The notes: generated by a model from the letters alone, not told the origin. 64,000 bases of DNA from Bacteroidota bacterium (GCA_024642665.1 JAHEAR010000013.1:1-64000); one strand, 5' to 3'. Numbered from the stretch's first letter, positions 45,801 through 56,805 are shown. Numbers and translations: made by a program.

Positions 45801-45831
45801 AAAAAAAAGGTCCTGTGCCCGTTGACAGGAC
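45801..45831 (-). terminator. Rho-independent terminator of the LVIVD gene
   Basis: On the minus strand arms GTCCTGT (45831-45825) and ACAGGAC (45816-45810) enclose an 8-nt loop and are followed by a T-run of eight (45808-45801). It lies 22 bp beyond the LVIVD gene stop. Confidence 0.92.
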
Positions 45832-45853
45832 ACAAGACCGGAACACTCAACCA

Positions 45854-47137
45854 TTATTGACCAATAGAAATCACACTCAGTTGCCTGAGGTCACTTCTAT
45901 CTGTAGCATCGAATTGATACAATCCATTTCGGCCTACTACCATCACATGATCACCTTGAGGTAATGCTATCACATCAAACGCTTCGAATCCAGTAACATG
46001 GGATTGCAGATTAGCACTGATGGTCTTAGGATTACTCACATCAAAAATTTTAAGTCCGAAAGTGCCTTCACAGAGATATAGGGTCTGATCTACGACCGAA
46101 AGTCCATGTGGATTACTCATCGGATAGGACCTGATCAGGCTGGGGTTGGACAAATTGGAAACATCCACCACATCCAGCTGATTGATAAAACCAAGACACT
46201 CGGTGCCATCCCGCAATGTGACATACGCAGTATTCCCTGAAACAACCACCGGATCACAGGCTGTCGCATGGGCAAATGTTGATACATAAGTGGGTTGTTC
46301 CGGATTAGAAATATCATAAATTAATAGTCCGGAATTAGAGCCTATGAAAAGATTTCCTCCCATCGGAAATAAGGTTTCTATGCCCCATTGCATGGTAACT
46401 TCATTTTTCAAAACCGGCTGTGTCTGTGCTACGCTAAAGACTTTGACTTCAGCGCCATCAATCGTATACAAGTAATCATCTGCGGCTGTAAACCTAGCCA
46501 TAGACCCACCGGTGACAACTCCGCTGTTGACACTTGCTGTTGAGGAAAGCCAGTTGGTATTTCCAAAATTTCCATCTATTGCCATCATCACATCACCTTC
46601 AAACCAAATCGTATTGCCCCAGTTTGGATTACTGCAGTCAATGGTTCGTCTGATATCCATTGGTTTATATTCCACTAGATACCCTGCCTGATCTGTATAG
46701 GAATAGAAGTTTTGAAATACATCTTCCACACGGCTGACTTCCGACGGGGATGTTGGATTAGCGATATCAATGGCCACAAGATCCAGGTAACTATCTACAT
46801 AAAGCACATCGTTATGTACGGCCATATCCAGACTTCCCGGAATATTTATAAATCCAATATTCTGTGGACTTTCCGGTTGTCGGTTGTCGATCACATGCAC
46901 ACCTTCATTCTGCTCATTGATCAACAAATATCCTTTGTAATAAAATATTTTTCCCGGAACGGTAAGCGCCCTAGCAGCATCATACGTAACAGGCACACGC
47001 ATTTCATCAATTCGTTTGTACACAGGCTCATAAGCAACATATTCTTCTGTGCGGGTACATTTGTCTTGCTCGCAACTGGTGACGATGACTGAAACGAGTA
47101 GCAGCATCAAAAAAGCGGAAATCATCTGATATTTCAT
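45854..47137 (-). CDS. LVIVD repeat lipoprotein
   Basis: This 427-residue protein has a lipoprotein signal (FLMLLLVSVIVTSC, Cys22) and then LVIVD-type repeats that build a beta propeller. Examples are VHVIDNRQPESPQNIGFINI, LVAIDIANPTSPSEVSRVED, LLIYDISNPEQPTYVSTF and LKIFDVSNPKTISANL. Such propellers are common in Bacteroidota cell-surface lipoproteins, and the ligand is unknown. The gene is on the minus strand, upstream of the barrel-lipoprotein-sigma set, but the strong terminator after it keeps it separate. Confidence 0.9.
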   Translation of the reverse strand: MKYQMISAFLMLLLVSVIVTSCEQDKCTRTEEYVAYEPVYKRIDEMRVPVTYDAARALTVPGKIFYYKGYLLINEQNEGVHVIDNRQPESPQNIGFINIPGSLDMAVHNDVLYVDSYLDLVAIDIANPTSPSEVSRVEDVFQNFYSYTDQAGYLVEYKPMDIRRTIDCSNPNWGNTIWFEGDVMMAIDGNFGNTNWLSSTASVNSGVVTGGSMARFTAADDYLYTIDGAEVKVFSVAQTQPVLKNEVTMQWGIETLFPMGGNLFIGSNSGLLIYDISNPEQPTYVSTFAHATACDPVVVSGNTAYVTLRDGTECLGFINQLDVVDVSNLSNPSLIRSYPMSNPHGLSVVDQTLYLCEGTFGLKIFDVSNPKTISANLQSHVTGFEAFDVIALPQGDHVMVVGRNGLYQFDATDRSDLRQLSVISIGQ

Positions 47138-47293
47138 ATGGGTAGGTTTGTTTCCCGGATAGACGGCCTTGTGTGGGTTTAAGGTTGGGTATCCCGGGAA
47201 GATTAATTTAAACGCCTAAAGCTTATTCGTTCTGAAAATTAGCTAAAAAAGGAACGTTTGGAAAGGCGAAATAATGCTTATACCATGCATTTT

Positions 47294-48304
47294 CTACCCA
47301 ATGGCGGGCTGATCAGCCAGGCGTGTCCAAAGTTTGTCCTTCAGAACATCAAGTCCGTATCCTGTCACCGCAGAAATAAATACACATTCGATGTCTTTTG
47401 GGAGGGTTGGAATAAGCATTTCTTCTACCTCCTTGTCAATAATATCGCATTTCGTGATCGCACACAAGCGAGGCTTATCCAACAACTCAGGATTGTACAT
47501 TTCAAGTTCGTGGTAGAGTATTTCAAACTCCCTTTTGATGTCATCCGTATCACATGGTATCATAAACAGGAGCACGGCATTTCGTTCTATATGTCGTAAA
47601 AAGCGATGCCCTAGTCCTTTTCCAAGATGAGCATCCTCAATGATACCCGGAATATCCGCAATCACAAAGGACTTGTTATCCCGATAGGACACAAATCCCA
47701 GATTCGGAACAAGGGTTGTAAAAGGATACGAAGCTATTTTAGGTTTCGCAGCAGATACGGAAGAAAGCAGTGTTGATTTACCGGCATTTGGAAATCCTAC
47801 CAGACCAACATCGGCCAATATTTTTAATTCAAAAATACGCCAGCCTTCCTGCAAAGGTTCTCCCGGTTGCGCATAGCGTGGTGTTTGATTTGTTGGGGAT
47901 TTGAAATTATTATTTCCCAAACCGCCGCGACCTCCGGGCATAACGACATATTGCTCTCCATCTTCTGTAATCTCAGCAATGACTTCAAAGGTGTCAGGAT
48001 CTTTGACGACCGTTCCAAGGGGCACTTCCAGGTATTTGTTTTCACCATCCGCGCCGGTACACAGATTGCCCGCGCCGGGCTGACCATTTTCGGCCATGAC
48101 GTGCTTTCGAAATTTGAGGTGGAGCAATGTCCACAACTGAGCATTGCCAATACAGATGATGCTTCCGCCTTTTCCTCCATCACCGCCATCCGGTCCACCC
48201 TTGGCACTGATTTTGTCGCGGTGTAAATGCGCTGAACCTGCTCCTCCGGCACCGGATTTACAATGGATTTTTACATAATCAACGAAGTTCTGTTCTGTAG
48301 ACAT
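47294..48304 (-). CDS. obgE: GTPase Obg/CgtA
   Basis: This 336-residue ribosome-assembly GTPase has the Gly-rich Obg fold at the N-terminus ([20 protein letters not shown], then [14 protein letters not shown]). The G domain has G1 [11 protein letters not shown], the [14 protein letters not shown] segment of switch I, G3 [16 protein letters not shown] and G4 ITKCD. The C-terminal OCT-type extension is absent. Its start overlaps the adk stop by one base, and coupled adk-obg translation is likely. Confidence 0.96.
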   Translation of the reverse strand: MSTEQNFVDYVKIHCKSGAGGAGSAHLHRDKISAKGGPDGGDGGKGGSIICIGNAQLWTLLHLKFRKHVMAENGQPGAGNLCTGADGENKYLEVPLGTVVKDPDTFEVIAEITEDGEQYVVMPGGRGGLGNNNFKSPTNQTPRYAQPGEPLQEGWRIFELKILADVGLVGFPNAGKSTLLSSVSAAKPKIASYPFTTLVPNLGFVSYRDNKSFVIADIPGIIEDAHLGKGLGHRFLRHIERNAVLLFMIPCDTDDIKREFEILYHELEMYNPELLDKPRLCAITKCDIIDKEVEEMLIPTLPKDIECVFISAVTGYGLDVLKDKLWTRLADQPAIG

Positions 48305-48882
48305 TATACATGTATACTACTGATGACATCGCACAATTTTTGGAAGATATCATCTATCGAACCCATGCCGGGCACTTTATGGGCTTTCCCTTTCGCATCA
48401 TAATAGGCATAGATGGGCTCTGTCTGTGTTTGATACACTTGAAATCTGTTGCGGATGATGGTTTCATCGCGATCATCTGCCCGACCGGATTCCGCACTTC
48501 GCAATACGATACGTTTGACAATTTCATCTTCCGGAACATCCAGCATAAGTAAAGCATCAATTTGCTGATCCAACATGCCAAGTAAACTTTCAAGAGCTTC
48601 CGCTTGTGGATCTGTGCGTGGAAAACCATCAAAAATAAATCCTTCTGCTTCTTTATGGGCCATCATTTTCTTGCGTAGCATACCGATGGTCACTTCATCC
48701 GGTACCAGTTCTCCTTTAGCCATAAACGCACTTGCCCGAATCCCCAATTCCGAGCCTTCAGCAATTTCAGATCGGAAGATATCACCAGTTGAAATATGAA
48801 CGAGGTTGAACTTTTTTTCCAGTTTTTCCGCTTGTGTTCCTTTGCCGCTTCCGGGAGGGCCAAAAATGATGAGGTTGAGCAT
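48304..48882 (-). CDS. adk: Adenylate kinase
   Basis: From Met5 ([17 protein letters not shown]) this is 192 residues. The P-loop [10 protein letters not shown] is at the N-terminus, the AMP-binding region includes [12 protein letters not shown], and [16 protein letters not shown] is typical. The LID is the short form ([19 protein letters not shown]), without a zinc-binding insertion. It interconverts ATP, ADP and AMP. The open frame extends four residues upstream, but the P-loop spacing favours Met5. It overlaps obgE by one base. Confidence 0.96.
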   Translation of the reverse strand: MLNLIIFGPPGSGKGTQAEKLEKKFNLVHISTGDIFRSEIAEGSELGIRASAFMAKGELVPDEVTIGMLRKKMMAHKEAEGFIFDGFPRTDPQAEALESLLGMLDQQIDALLMLDVPEDEIVKRIVLRSAESGRADDRDETIIRNRFQVYQTQTEPIYAYYDAKGKAHKVPGMGSIDDIFQKLCDVISSIHV

Positions 48883-48910
48883 AATCGTATTCAAGAATTA
48901 TAATAAGGTC

Positions 48911-48919
48911 GCAAAGATA
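48911..48919 (-). promoter_or_regulatory. Bacteroidota -7 promoter box of adk
   Basis: On the minus strand TATCTTTGC matches TAnnTTTG and ends 28 bp before the adk start, a normal distance. Confidence 0.55.
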
Positions 48920-48984
48920 ATAAACAGTAAGGAGTCAGCCACTTGTGACCGCCAATAAGTGTCCAAACATCGTCCTAACAAACG

Positions 48985-49020
48985 AAAGGCAGAAGCCCGA
49001 TCACTCAAGCTCCTGCCTTT
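48985..49020. terminator. Bidirectional terminator-like hairpin after the T9SS type A gene
   Basis: Arms AAAGGCAG (48985-48992) and CTGCCTTT (49013-49020) form a stem, with a T-run on the plus strand and a weaker one on the minus strand. It separates adk from the end of the first T9SS gene. Confidence 0.6.
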
Positions 49021-49038
49021 TTTTGCTTATCTTATGGA

Positions 49039-52000
49039 TCAGTTTCCGGAAGAAAAAAGTTTATAGGCTTCTATTTCTCCATCCCCTATCTGTACGGCTA
49101 GCACATATACCCCAGGGGGGAAATTTAATTGGTCCATCGTATAGGATACTGCATTTGGTACCAATATTTCTTCTCTCACCAGTTTTCCGGTAACATCAAA
49201 AATTCTAAAGGTCACTTCTTTTTCTACGACACTACTGAAACTTACTGCAATCTTATCAGAAAAAGGATTTGGAATGACGGTATTGACAATATCCGGTTCC
49301 ACATTTCGCCTGACGACAATGGTGTCGCTGTAGAAATCATAGGCATACCCCAGATCTGTATTTTCATTGATTACCTTAAGTCGGTAATAAATCACATTGC
49401 GCAAACTTTGGTCTACACGCGTATACTGTGTTGCGAATGTGCTGACACCACTCTTTGCCGGTTGATTGGCAACTTCTGAAAATCCAAATCCTGTAAAAGA
49501 TCTTTCTACCAGAAATCGCTTACACTGATATTCAACACCTGTTGTCCAATTGATGGTGATTTCCTGATCGCCGGTATAGCCGGCATTAAATACAGTGACC
49601 GTAGTCTTTAATTCACCTTCGAATTTCGTCACCTCTACATCATCAATAGCAACTCCTTGCGCCTGAATTTCTGAATCGGATTGAAATACAAACCTGAAAC
49701 TCACTGTAGGTTCTCCTGCCAGAAAGCTTACGTCCGTTATATACTGAGTCCAATTGAGTTGTGCATTGGTGAAATAATCTTTGCCAATCGGAAAGGCTCC
49801 ATCCGAAAGATTTTCATTGGCATAGTTGTACCAGTAGGGAATATTTTTTACCCCGAGTTGTTTCCACGAAGCTCCCGCATCTGTCGAGTATTCGACCTGG
49901 AATCCATCGTTTCTGTTTTGCACAGCGTATTTACCAAAAAACTTAAATTCATATAAACCTGGCTCTGTTAAATCAAACATAGGAGTATACAATTCAGATC
50001 GAGAATTATCGGCGTACAAATTATCATTGATACCGGTCACCCAAGCGGTTGTTCCACTGTGTGTACCATCTTTCCCCGGTTTAGTAGAGACACCTCTTTG
50101 GAATGGTGTTCCTTCCGGCGTGTAAGCCGCGAAATGTTCAGGACCGGATTCAAAATCACCGGCATAGCCCGCACTTCCTTTCTCATAAGGGGATGGTAGG
50201 TAAGGCAGGACAGCAATTTTCCTGGTTTGTGTGATACTGCCATTAATGGTTAATGTCAGCGTGTATGTCCCGGGTGTATCATACGTATGGCTTATCACGG
50301 CTTGATTGGAAGTAGTATTGTCACCTAAATTCCATTCGAAATCTTGGGCATTGATGGACTGTGAACCATCGATAACTACCGGGAGGCCTTCATAGGCAAT
50401 TGGTTGGGCAATAATCACCGGTGCCGGTGCTGAGAAAACTTCTGTTGTCATCAACCCTCTTCCGTATGTAGCCGCCAGAACGACTTTATCTGAATCCCTA
50501 AGCTGAAGCATATCCACTCTTACAAATGGCATTCCATTGTCGGGATTGGTGGGCTCCCAATGCGTATTATCGCCATCGATATCTTCTGTCGTCCATACCC
50601 CAGCATCTGTAGCAATCATTGCCCTGTCATGGTTGGCCGGATCGAACATAGCCCAGCGTACCGGAAGATCCGGAAGATCTCCCTCTATAGAAGTCCACTC
50701 ACCCCCATCATCCCGTGTGATCCAAATATTTTTCAGACCGGAGCCAAAATTGAACAAGGAAATCAATCCGTCATTTGGATTGACTTTATCTATATAGACA
50801 CAGGAAACTCTGGCCGATCCCGGAAGATCTGCATAAAGACTTGCATTCAGCGATTTTCCAACATGAGCGTTATCGACTCTTACGACCAGGCCGGACTGTC
50901 CTCCAAAATAAACTCGGTTAGCTACGTTCGGATCAGCCAATACAGCTGTAACATCAATATCATAATTTGTGATATCCACGTCATCATCTACGGCTGAGGT
51001 GTTAATATTCCATCTGAAGAAATCTACATCCGGTACGCCGGTTCTATTGACTTGTCCGTATAAAATATTAGCATCATTATCATAATCGGATCGATTGACA
51101 AAAGCACCATTGACGCTTGCGCCAAATCCGAAACTAAACCCACCGTTTTGCGACAAGCCATAATTTCCACCCTGTGAAGAGACGATTTGAATATTTGGTT
51201 CATTCTGATCAATAAAACAAAACATGCCGTCACCTCCCCAGGCAGTGATAGACGGAGATGCTCCTGCATCACTGATGATGAGTGAATTATTATCCTGTGT
51301 CCCCCCCATCACATATGGTGAAGCAGGATCAGGATGTATAGCACCGGCATAAAATTGTGTAGTTAAATACCCTGAACTCTTATCCGTAGATGAGGTGCCT
51401 CCATTTCCACTGATCCAGATACCGCCGTCATTTCCAAACAAAACACGATTTACGCGTTCAGGATCAAACGTAATATTGTGATGATCAACGTGCATCCCTT
51501 GTGATACCACATGCCAGTTAAAGGCCTGATTGGTAGTTTCTGCCATGTTGACACCACCTGATAGAAGTTTATTACAATTGAAGGGATCAACCGCTAAATC
51601 AAGGTCGTACCAGGCCTGTCCATAGTCTTGAAAAATGGCCGGGACTGCACGCGTTACCCAATTCTCACCACCATCATACGACACATACGTTTCGGAAGAA
51701 AAAGAGCCTACTGCCCCAATCGCAAAAATCACATCCGGGTCACTGGGGCAAACTGCAAATTCAATTCGATTCACATTACTTGGGAATCCGGGCTTACCTC
51801 TTCCGATATTGACCCAATCCCCTACATCTCCGGTAGTAGATTTGTATATGCTATTGTCATTGGCGGCATAAAAAGTCTGATTGGTTTCCACAAAATAAAA
51901 ATCGTGAAAGTTATTACTGCTGGCGCCATTAAATCCGGTCCCCACTACTTTTGTCCAGGTACCTCCTCCATCCTGACTGCGAAGCACACCCCCATAAGCG

Positions 52001-52662
52001 GAAGATGCGTACACATCACTATTGGTGTGTACATAGATTTCATTTACGGTACTTAAAAACGAATTGGCGGTAGAGGGTAATAATACCCATGTTGCCCCAT
52101 CATCGACCGATTTAAAGATTCCGGCGCCCTGAACATCCCCGGTATAACTTTCCCCGGTGGAAACGTACACTGTATTCAAGTCATTGGGATCCTTATCAAT
52201 CCCGGAGATAGAAAGGCTTTCAAAATAGATACCCAGATTTTCCCATTCCGGATTGGCCTGAGTGATATCCGCTGAGCGCCATAAGCCCCCGGAAACACCG
52301 CCGGTCCAGATGCGATTCCGACTTGGATCTGATTCATCGATCATAATGGCTCTGGTTCGCCCTCCCCTGTTGCTGGGTCCTCTTTCCCGCCAGACAGGAT
52401 CTGACAGGCTTCCTCTTGAAACTCTACTTCGAGCTGAGGAGGAAAGTCGACTCTTGCCTTCATCTATGGCCGCAAAAAGTTTATCATAGGGAATTGTGCC
52501 TCGATCAACATCCATAGAAGTCATCCGATAGTCATCGATGGCTCCCTGGATTCGCTCCTGTTTTGAAAATTGTTTTGGCGACTGCTCTACCCGGTAAGTG
52601 TATATTGCCACTACCGCTATGGCAATCACAAGCATTGAAGTGAGGAAATAAATCTTTCGCAT
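49039..52662 (-). CDS. T9SS type A secreted protein with VPS10/BNR propeller, PKD and MAM-like domains
   Basis: This 1207-residue secreted protein starts with a signal segment (YFLTSMLVIAIAVVAIYTY). The first 750 residues are BNR/sortilin-like propeller repeats (GIFKSVDDGATWVLLPS, YVSYDGGENWVTR, WITRDDGGEWTSIEGDLPD). A PKD domain follows at about 755-835 (FEWNLGDNTTSNQAVISHTY), then a MAM/lectin-like sandwich at about 845-1040 with VAIDDVEVTKFEGEL, and a beta domain with EITINWTTGVEYQCKRF. It ends with the type A sorting domain (NPFSDKIAVSFSS, then GVYVLAVQIGDGEIEAYKLF). The neighbour at 52741 is a close paralogue with the same domain order. The substrate or partner is unknown. Confidence 0.93.
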   Translation of the reverse strand: MRKIYFLTSMLVIAIAVVAIYTYRVEQSPKQFSKQERIQGAIDDYRMTSMDVDRGTIPYDKLFAAIDEGKSRLSSSARSRVSRGSLSDPVWRERGPSNRGGRTRAIMIDESDPSRNRIWTGGVSGGLWRSADITQANPEWENLGIYFESLSISGIDKDPNDLNTVYVSTGESYTGDVQGAGIFKSVDDGATWVLLPSTANSFLSTVNEIYVHTNSDVYASSAYGGVLRSQDGGGTWTKVVGTGFNGASSNNFHDFYFVETNQTFYAANDNSIYKSTTGDVGDWVNIGRGKPGFPSNVNRIEFAVCPSDPDVIFAIGAVGSFSSETYVSYDGGENWVTRAVPAIFQDYGQAWYDLDLAVDPFNCNKLLSGGVNMAETTNQAFNWHVVSQGMHVDHHNITFDPERVNRVLFGNDGGIWISGNGGTSSTDKSSGYLTTQFYAGAIHPDPASPYVMGGTQDNNSLIISDAGASPSITAWGGDGMFCFIDQNEPNIQIVSSQGGNYGLSQNGGFSFGFGASVNGAFVNRSDYDNDANILYGQVNRTGVPDVDFFRWNINTSAVDDDVDITNYDIDVTAVLADPNVANRVYFGGQSGLVVRVDNAHVGKSLNASLYADLPGSARVSCVYIDKVNPNDGLISLFNFGSGLKNIWITRDDGGEWTSIEGDLPDLPVRWAMFDPANHDRAMIATDAGVWTTEDIDGDNTHWEPTNPDNGMPFVRVDMLQLRDSDKVVLAATYGRGLMTTEVFSAPAPVIIAQPIAYEGLPVVIDGSQSINAQDFEWNLGDNTTSNQAVISHTYDTPGTYTLTLTINGSITQTRKIAVLPYLPSPYEKGSAGYAGDFESGPEHFAAYTPEGTPFQRGVSTKPGKDGTHSGTTAWVTGINDNLYADNSRSELYTPMFDLTEPGLYEFKFFGKYAVQNRNDGFQVEYSTDAGASWKQLGVKNIPYWYNYANENLSDGAFPIGKDYFTNAQLNWTQYITDVSFLAGEPTVSFRFVFQSDSEIQAQGVAIDDVEVTKFEGELKTTVTVFNAGYTGDQEITINWTTGVEYQCKRFLVERSFTGFGFSEVANQPAKSGVSTFATQYTRVDQSLRNVIYYRLKVINENTDLGYAYDFYSDTIVVRRNVEPDIVNTVIPNPFSDKIAVSFSSVVEKEVTFRIFDVTGKLVREEILVPNAVSYTMDQLNFPPGVYVLAVQIGDGEIEAYKLFSSGN

Positions 52663-52740
52663 GCGTATAATCTTAATCTTTAATAAAATCTTTCATTTCT
52701 TAAGAAACTCCGAAATCGTAAATAAGTTCCCCGATAGTCA

Positions 52741-55700
52741 TTAACCGCTCGTAAACAGTTTATAAGCCGATACGTCTCCGTTGCCGATTTGTACCGTGAG
52801 AATATAAACACCCGGAGTCAATTTTAGTTGATCGATCTGATAGGATACAGCATTCGGAACAGCTTTTTCCTCCATCACCTGACGGCCACTTGCATCAAAC
52901 AATCTGAACGAAACCTCCTGATCCACGATGCTGCTAAAGCTTACTCCTATAAAATCTTTAAATGGATTTGGCAAAACATTGTAAACAATATCTTCCGCTA
53001 CATTCTTTCTGACCACAATTGTATCCGTGTAGAAATCATTTTGATACCCGATAGCAGCATTTTCATTCACCACTTTCAATCGATAATAAATGATATCCCG
53101 TAGACTTGGATCCGTCGTCGTATAGGTATGTGCTTGTGTACTAACCACGCCTTTGGCAGGAATGGTCGCCACGGGACTAAAACCAAATCCGGTAAAGGAT
53201 CGCTCAAGAATAAATTTCTGACATTGATATTCAATCCCTGTTGTCCAGTTGATCGTCACTTCCTGTTCGGCAGTATAACTTGCATTAAACACTGTGACAT
53301 TGGTTTCTAAAGCGCCTGTATATTTTGTCACTTCAAAATCATCGATGGCAAAACCCTGCGCCGGCTCACTATCATCTGATCTGAAAACATATCTAAAACT
53401 TACTGTGGATTGTCCAGCCAGAAAACTTATATCCTTTATGTATTGTGTCCAATTAAGTTGGGCATTGGTAAAGTAAGATTTCCCAATCGGAAAAGCACCA
53501 TCTGAAATCTGTGTATTGTGATAGTTGTACCAATTGGCGTCATTGGTTGTGCCTAATTGCGTCCACATAAGTCCACCATCTAAAGAGTATTCTATCTGAA
53601 ATCCATCTCTTCGATTTTCTATCGCATATTTTGCATAAAACTTGAGTTCATACAAGCCTTGCGCTGTCAGATCAAACATGGGTGTATATAATTCAGCTCT
53701 TGTATTATTCTGATACAAATCATCATTGATTCCAAGTACCCATGCATTATCGCCACTATGGGTGCCGTCCTTTCCGGGCTTTGTGGACTTTCCTCTTTGG
53801 ATACTTGTACCCTGCACCAAAACAGCTGCAAAGTGTTCCGGCATTACTTCAAAATCACCGGCAAAGTCAGCTCCATTTTTCTGATAAGGTGAAGGGAGAT
53901 AAGGAAGGATCGCTATCGATTGTGATTTCGTGCTAGATCCATTGATCGTCAGTGCTATGTTATATACACCCGGCTCATCATACACATGCGTAAAAGTTGG
54001 GTCCTGTGACATATTGCTGTCCCCTAAATCCCATTCATAACTTTGTGCATTGACAGATTGTGATCCATCGATGGTCACCGGTTGTCCCTGATAGGCTACC
54101 GATTGTGTACGGATGACTGGTGTAGCTGCTGCAAAAAAATCAGTGGTAAACATCCCCCTTCCATGTGTGACGCCTAATACTACTTTATCGCTTTCGCGAA
54201 GCAACAACATATTTACTTTGACAAATGGCATTCCGTTAGCAGGTGGGATTGGTTCCCAATGGGTATTATCACCATCAATGTCATCCGTGACCCACACGCC
54301 TGCCTCGGTAGCAATCATCGCCCGATCATGGTCTGTGGGATCAAATAGTGCCCATCGAACCGGCATATCAGGTAAGTCACCTTCTATCGAATTCCACTCG
54401 CCTCCACCATCATAGGTGACCCACACATTTTTAAGCGCACTGCCAAAATTGAAAATAGTGACAATGATATGATTCTCATTTAAACGATCCAGATAAATAC
54501 TTGATACGGCTGCATTGACAGGAAGATTGGCTATTTCAACAGAGGTCGGGTCACCAATATTTGCATTATCAACTCTCAGAACTTTCCCTCCATCTCCTCC
54601 AAAAAACATACGATTTGGCGTGTTTGGATCAGCTTTTATAGCGGTAACATTCAGCCCGTTATTGATAATATTTACTTCATCATAAGCGCCTGAAATGACA
54701 TTCCATCGGAAATAATCCTTCCCATTGGTATTTAGTTGGCCATAGAGAATTTGTGCATCATCATCATACCCGGATCGGTTGATGAAAGATCCGTTTACAT
54801 CAACGCCGGCGTTAAAACTCTGACCGCCATTAGTAGACAAGCCATAATTTCCATTTTGAGAAGAAACGATCTGAATAGTCGGATCATTCTGATCTATAAA
54901 ACAGAAGACACCATCACCTCCCCAAACAGAATTGCCTTCAGCAAACCCATCTGAAATAATCTGAGGAGATCCGTTATCCTGCGTACCTCCAATGATGTAC
55001 GGAGAACTTTCGTCCGGATGAATAGCACCGCAATAAAACTGGGTGGTCGCATAGCCGAAATTCTTGTTGGTAATGGTTTGACCGCCATTTTCACTCAGCC
55101 AGATACCTCCGTCATTACCGAATAAAACACGGCCCTGAATTTTGGGATCGAAAGTGATGTTGTGCTGATCTGCATGCATATTTCCCGGAAGTGGTGTCCA
55201 GCTAATCCCTTGAAATGAACTTTCGAAAGATCGGACTCCACCGGCGATGAGTCTTCCACAATTAAATGGATCTGCTGCGATGTCCAGGTCATACCAGGCC
55301 TGGCCATTGGTAAAATCATCTCCGGGCGAATTACCCGGTGCCTGGCGAGTAGTCCAGGAGGCACCACCGTCATTGGATACATAGGTATCAGAGGCGGAAC
55401 CATTAACAGATCCAAGCACATAAATGGCATCCGGATTGGAATAGCAAACTGCCATTTCTACTCTGACAAGATTATTCGGAAATCCCGGTTGTGATGTCCC
55501 AATATTATTCCAATCGCCGCGATCTCCATTTAACGATTTAAAAATGGAATTTGCATTCGAGGCATAAAATGTCTGATTGATCTCATTGTAAGTGAAATCA
55601 TAAAAATTATTATTGCTTGCCCCTGAAAGTGAAGTACCTAATACTTTTTCCCACGTTTCACCACCATCCTTACTTCGACGCACACCACCGATGGAAGTAC

Positions 55701-56370
55701 AAGCATACACATCACCGTTTGTATGCACATAGATTTCATGTACATCATCAAAATTGCTGTTCTGAGTAGAGGGTAACCACTCCCATGTAGCACCATCATC
55801 TGTTGATTTAAAAATACCTGCTCCGGTGACCGCGTCTATGTTTGGGAAGCCTTCGCCGGTGCCAACATAAATCACATTAAAATCATTCGGGTCCTGTGCG
55901 ATACTGCCGATGGCAATGTTGTTCAGATCAAGTGCGAGCATTTCCCACTGAGGATCACTTTGTGTAATGTCCTCTGTGCGCCACAATCCGCCTGACACAC
56001 TTCCTATCCATATTCGATTTCGATTCGGATCGCCCTGATCGATCATGATAGCACGCGTTCTGCCACCAATATTATTTGGACCTCGCATCTTCCACTTTGC
56101 ATTCGTAAGACTTGCTCCGGTGCGGGTACCGGACGCTTTGGCTTTGGCGACCCGGGATTTTGCTTCTTTAATTGCGCTAAACCATTTTGCATGGGGAATA
56201 TAGCCCAGATCAACATCTGAACTTGTAAACACCATATCTTCTATGGCTCCGGCAATACTCTCTGCTTTATTTGATTCCTCGGAGTCGCCGGCCAATTCTT
56301 TTTGGAAGGATTGATGGATAAAAAAGAAAGCCAGAAGGGCTAAGGGGATGAAATATAAAATCTTTCGCAT
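52741..56370 (-). CDS. T9SS type A secreted protein, tandem paralogue
   Basis: This 1209-residue protein repeats the domain order of the neighbouring 1207-residue protein. It has a signal segment (LYFIPLALLAFFFIHQSF), BNR/sortilin-like repeats (GIFKSTDDGATWEWLPS, YVSNDGGASWTTR, WVTYDGGGEWNSIEGDLPD), a PKD module (YEWDLGDSNMSQDPTFTHVY), and a MAM-like sandwich ending AIDDFEVTKYTGALET. The beta domain has VTINWTTGIEYQCQKF and the sorting domain reads NPFKDFIGVSFSSIVDQEVS with a GVYILTVQIGNGDVSAYKLF end. The two genes are 78 bp apart and lie in the same direction, indicating tandem duplication. Their N-terminal 80 residues differ most. The role is unknown. Confidence 0.93.
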   Translation of the reverse strand: MRKILYFIPLALLAFFFIHQSFQKELAGDSEESNKAESIAGAIEDMVFTSSDVDLGYIPHAKWFSAIKEAKSRVAKAKASGTRTGASLTNAKWKMRGPNNIGGRTRAIMIDQGDPNRNRIWIGSVSGGLWRTEDITQSDPQWEMLALDLNNIAIGSIAQDPNDFNVIYVGTGEGFPNIDAVTGAGIFKSTDDGATWEWLPSTQNSNFDDVHEIYVHTNGDVYACTSIGGVRRSKDGGETWEKVLGTSLSGASNNNFYDFTYNEINQTFYASNANSIFKSLNGDRGDWNNIGTSQPGFPNNLVRVEMAVCYSNPDAIYVLGSVNGSASDTYVSNDGGASWTTRQAPGNSPGDDFTNGQAWYDLDIAADPFNCGRLIAGGVRSFESSFQGISWTPLPGNMHADQHNITFDPKIQGRVLFGNDGGIWLSENGGQTITNKNFGYATTQFYCGAIHPDESSPYIIGGTQDNGSPQIISDGFAEGNSVWGGDGVFCFIDQNDPTIQIVSSQNGNYGLSTNGGQSFNAGVDVNGSFINRSGYDDDAQILYGQLNTNGKDYFRWNVISGAYDEVNIINNGLNVTAIKADPNTPNRMFFGGDGGKVLRVDNANIGDPTSVEIANLPVNAAVSSIYLDRLNENHIIVTIFNFGSALKNVWVTYDGGGEWNSIEGDLPDMPVRWALFDPTDHDRAMIATEAGVWVTDDIDGDNTHWEPIPPANGMPFVKVNMLLLRESDKVVLGVTHGRGMFTTDFFAAATPVIRTQSVAYQGQPVTIDGSQSVNAQSYEWDLGDSNMSQDPTFTHVYDEPGVYNIALTINGSSTKSQSIAILPYLPSPYQKNGADFAGDFEVMPEHFAAVLVQGTSIQRGKSTKPGKDGTHSGDNAWVLGINDDLYQNNTRAELYTPMFDLTAQGLYELKFYAKYAIENRRDGFQIEYSLDGGLMWTQLGTTNDANWYNYHNTQISDGAFPIGKSYFTNAQLNWTQYIKDISFLAGQSTVSFRYVFRSDDSEPAQGFAIDDFEVTKYTGALETNVTVFNASYTAEQEVTINWTTGIEYQCQKFILERSFTGFGFSPVATIPAKGVVSTQAHTYTTTDPSLRDIIYYRLKVVNENAAIGYQNDFYTDTIVVRKNVAEDIVYNVLPNPFKDFIGVSFSSIVDQEVSFRLFDASGRQVMEEKAVPNAVSYQIDQLKLTPGVYILTVQIGNGDVSAYKLFTSG

Positions 56371-56805
56371 TCGCAGGTGCCGTGTTAAAAAATAGCAGTG
56401 TATGGATCAATTAGAATGAAAAGGTCCCTTGTGGCTCTCTTTTGACTCAAAATCCATTTTCAATCACCATTATTTATCCAATTTAAAATGTCCCGGTATC
56501 CGAATTCGGTCCGGAATTGTCCAACATGAAGAAAATAAACAGAAAAAATACCCATAAGGTCATAATCCCGAGTTTTTGGGATTAAGGTCTACGGTCAGCC
56601 GACTTTTATAAATGACTCAATATCAATTGATAAGGCATACTCATCGAGTGATTTGAAGGTCAAAAAAAGTTATCGGGATATTCTCTGGTCTTCCTGAGTA
56701 AAGGTAAGGAAATCGGGTGATAGTGCAGGATGCGTTTACCCCCTTTTGTCTGCCAAACGCCATCCGAACCGACAATCCATGCCATACGGCAGGGCCAGAG
56801 TTCCA
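56371..56805. other. Intergenic region before the T9SS gene
   Basis: About 430 bases with no supported gene. One hairpin, TAATCCC (56563-56569) with GGGATTA (56578-56584), has an 8-nt loop and no T-tail. The leader of the T9SS gene lies at the left side. Confidence 0.5.
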
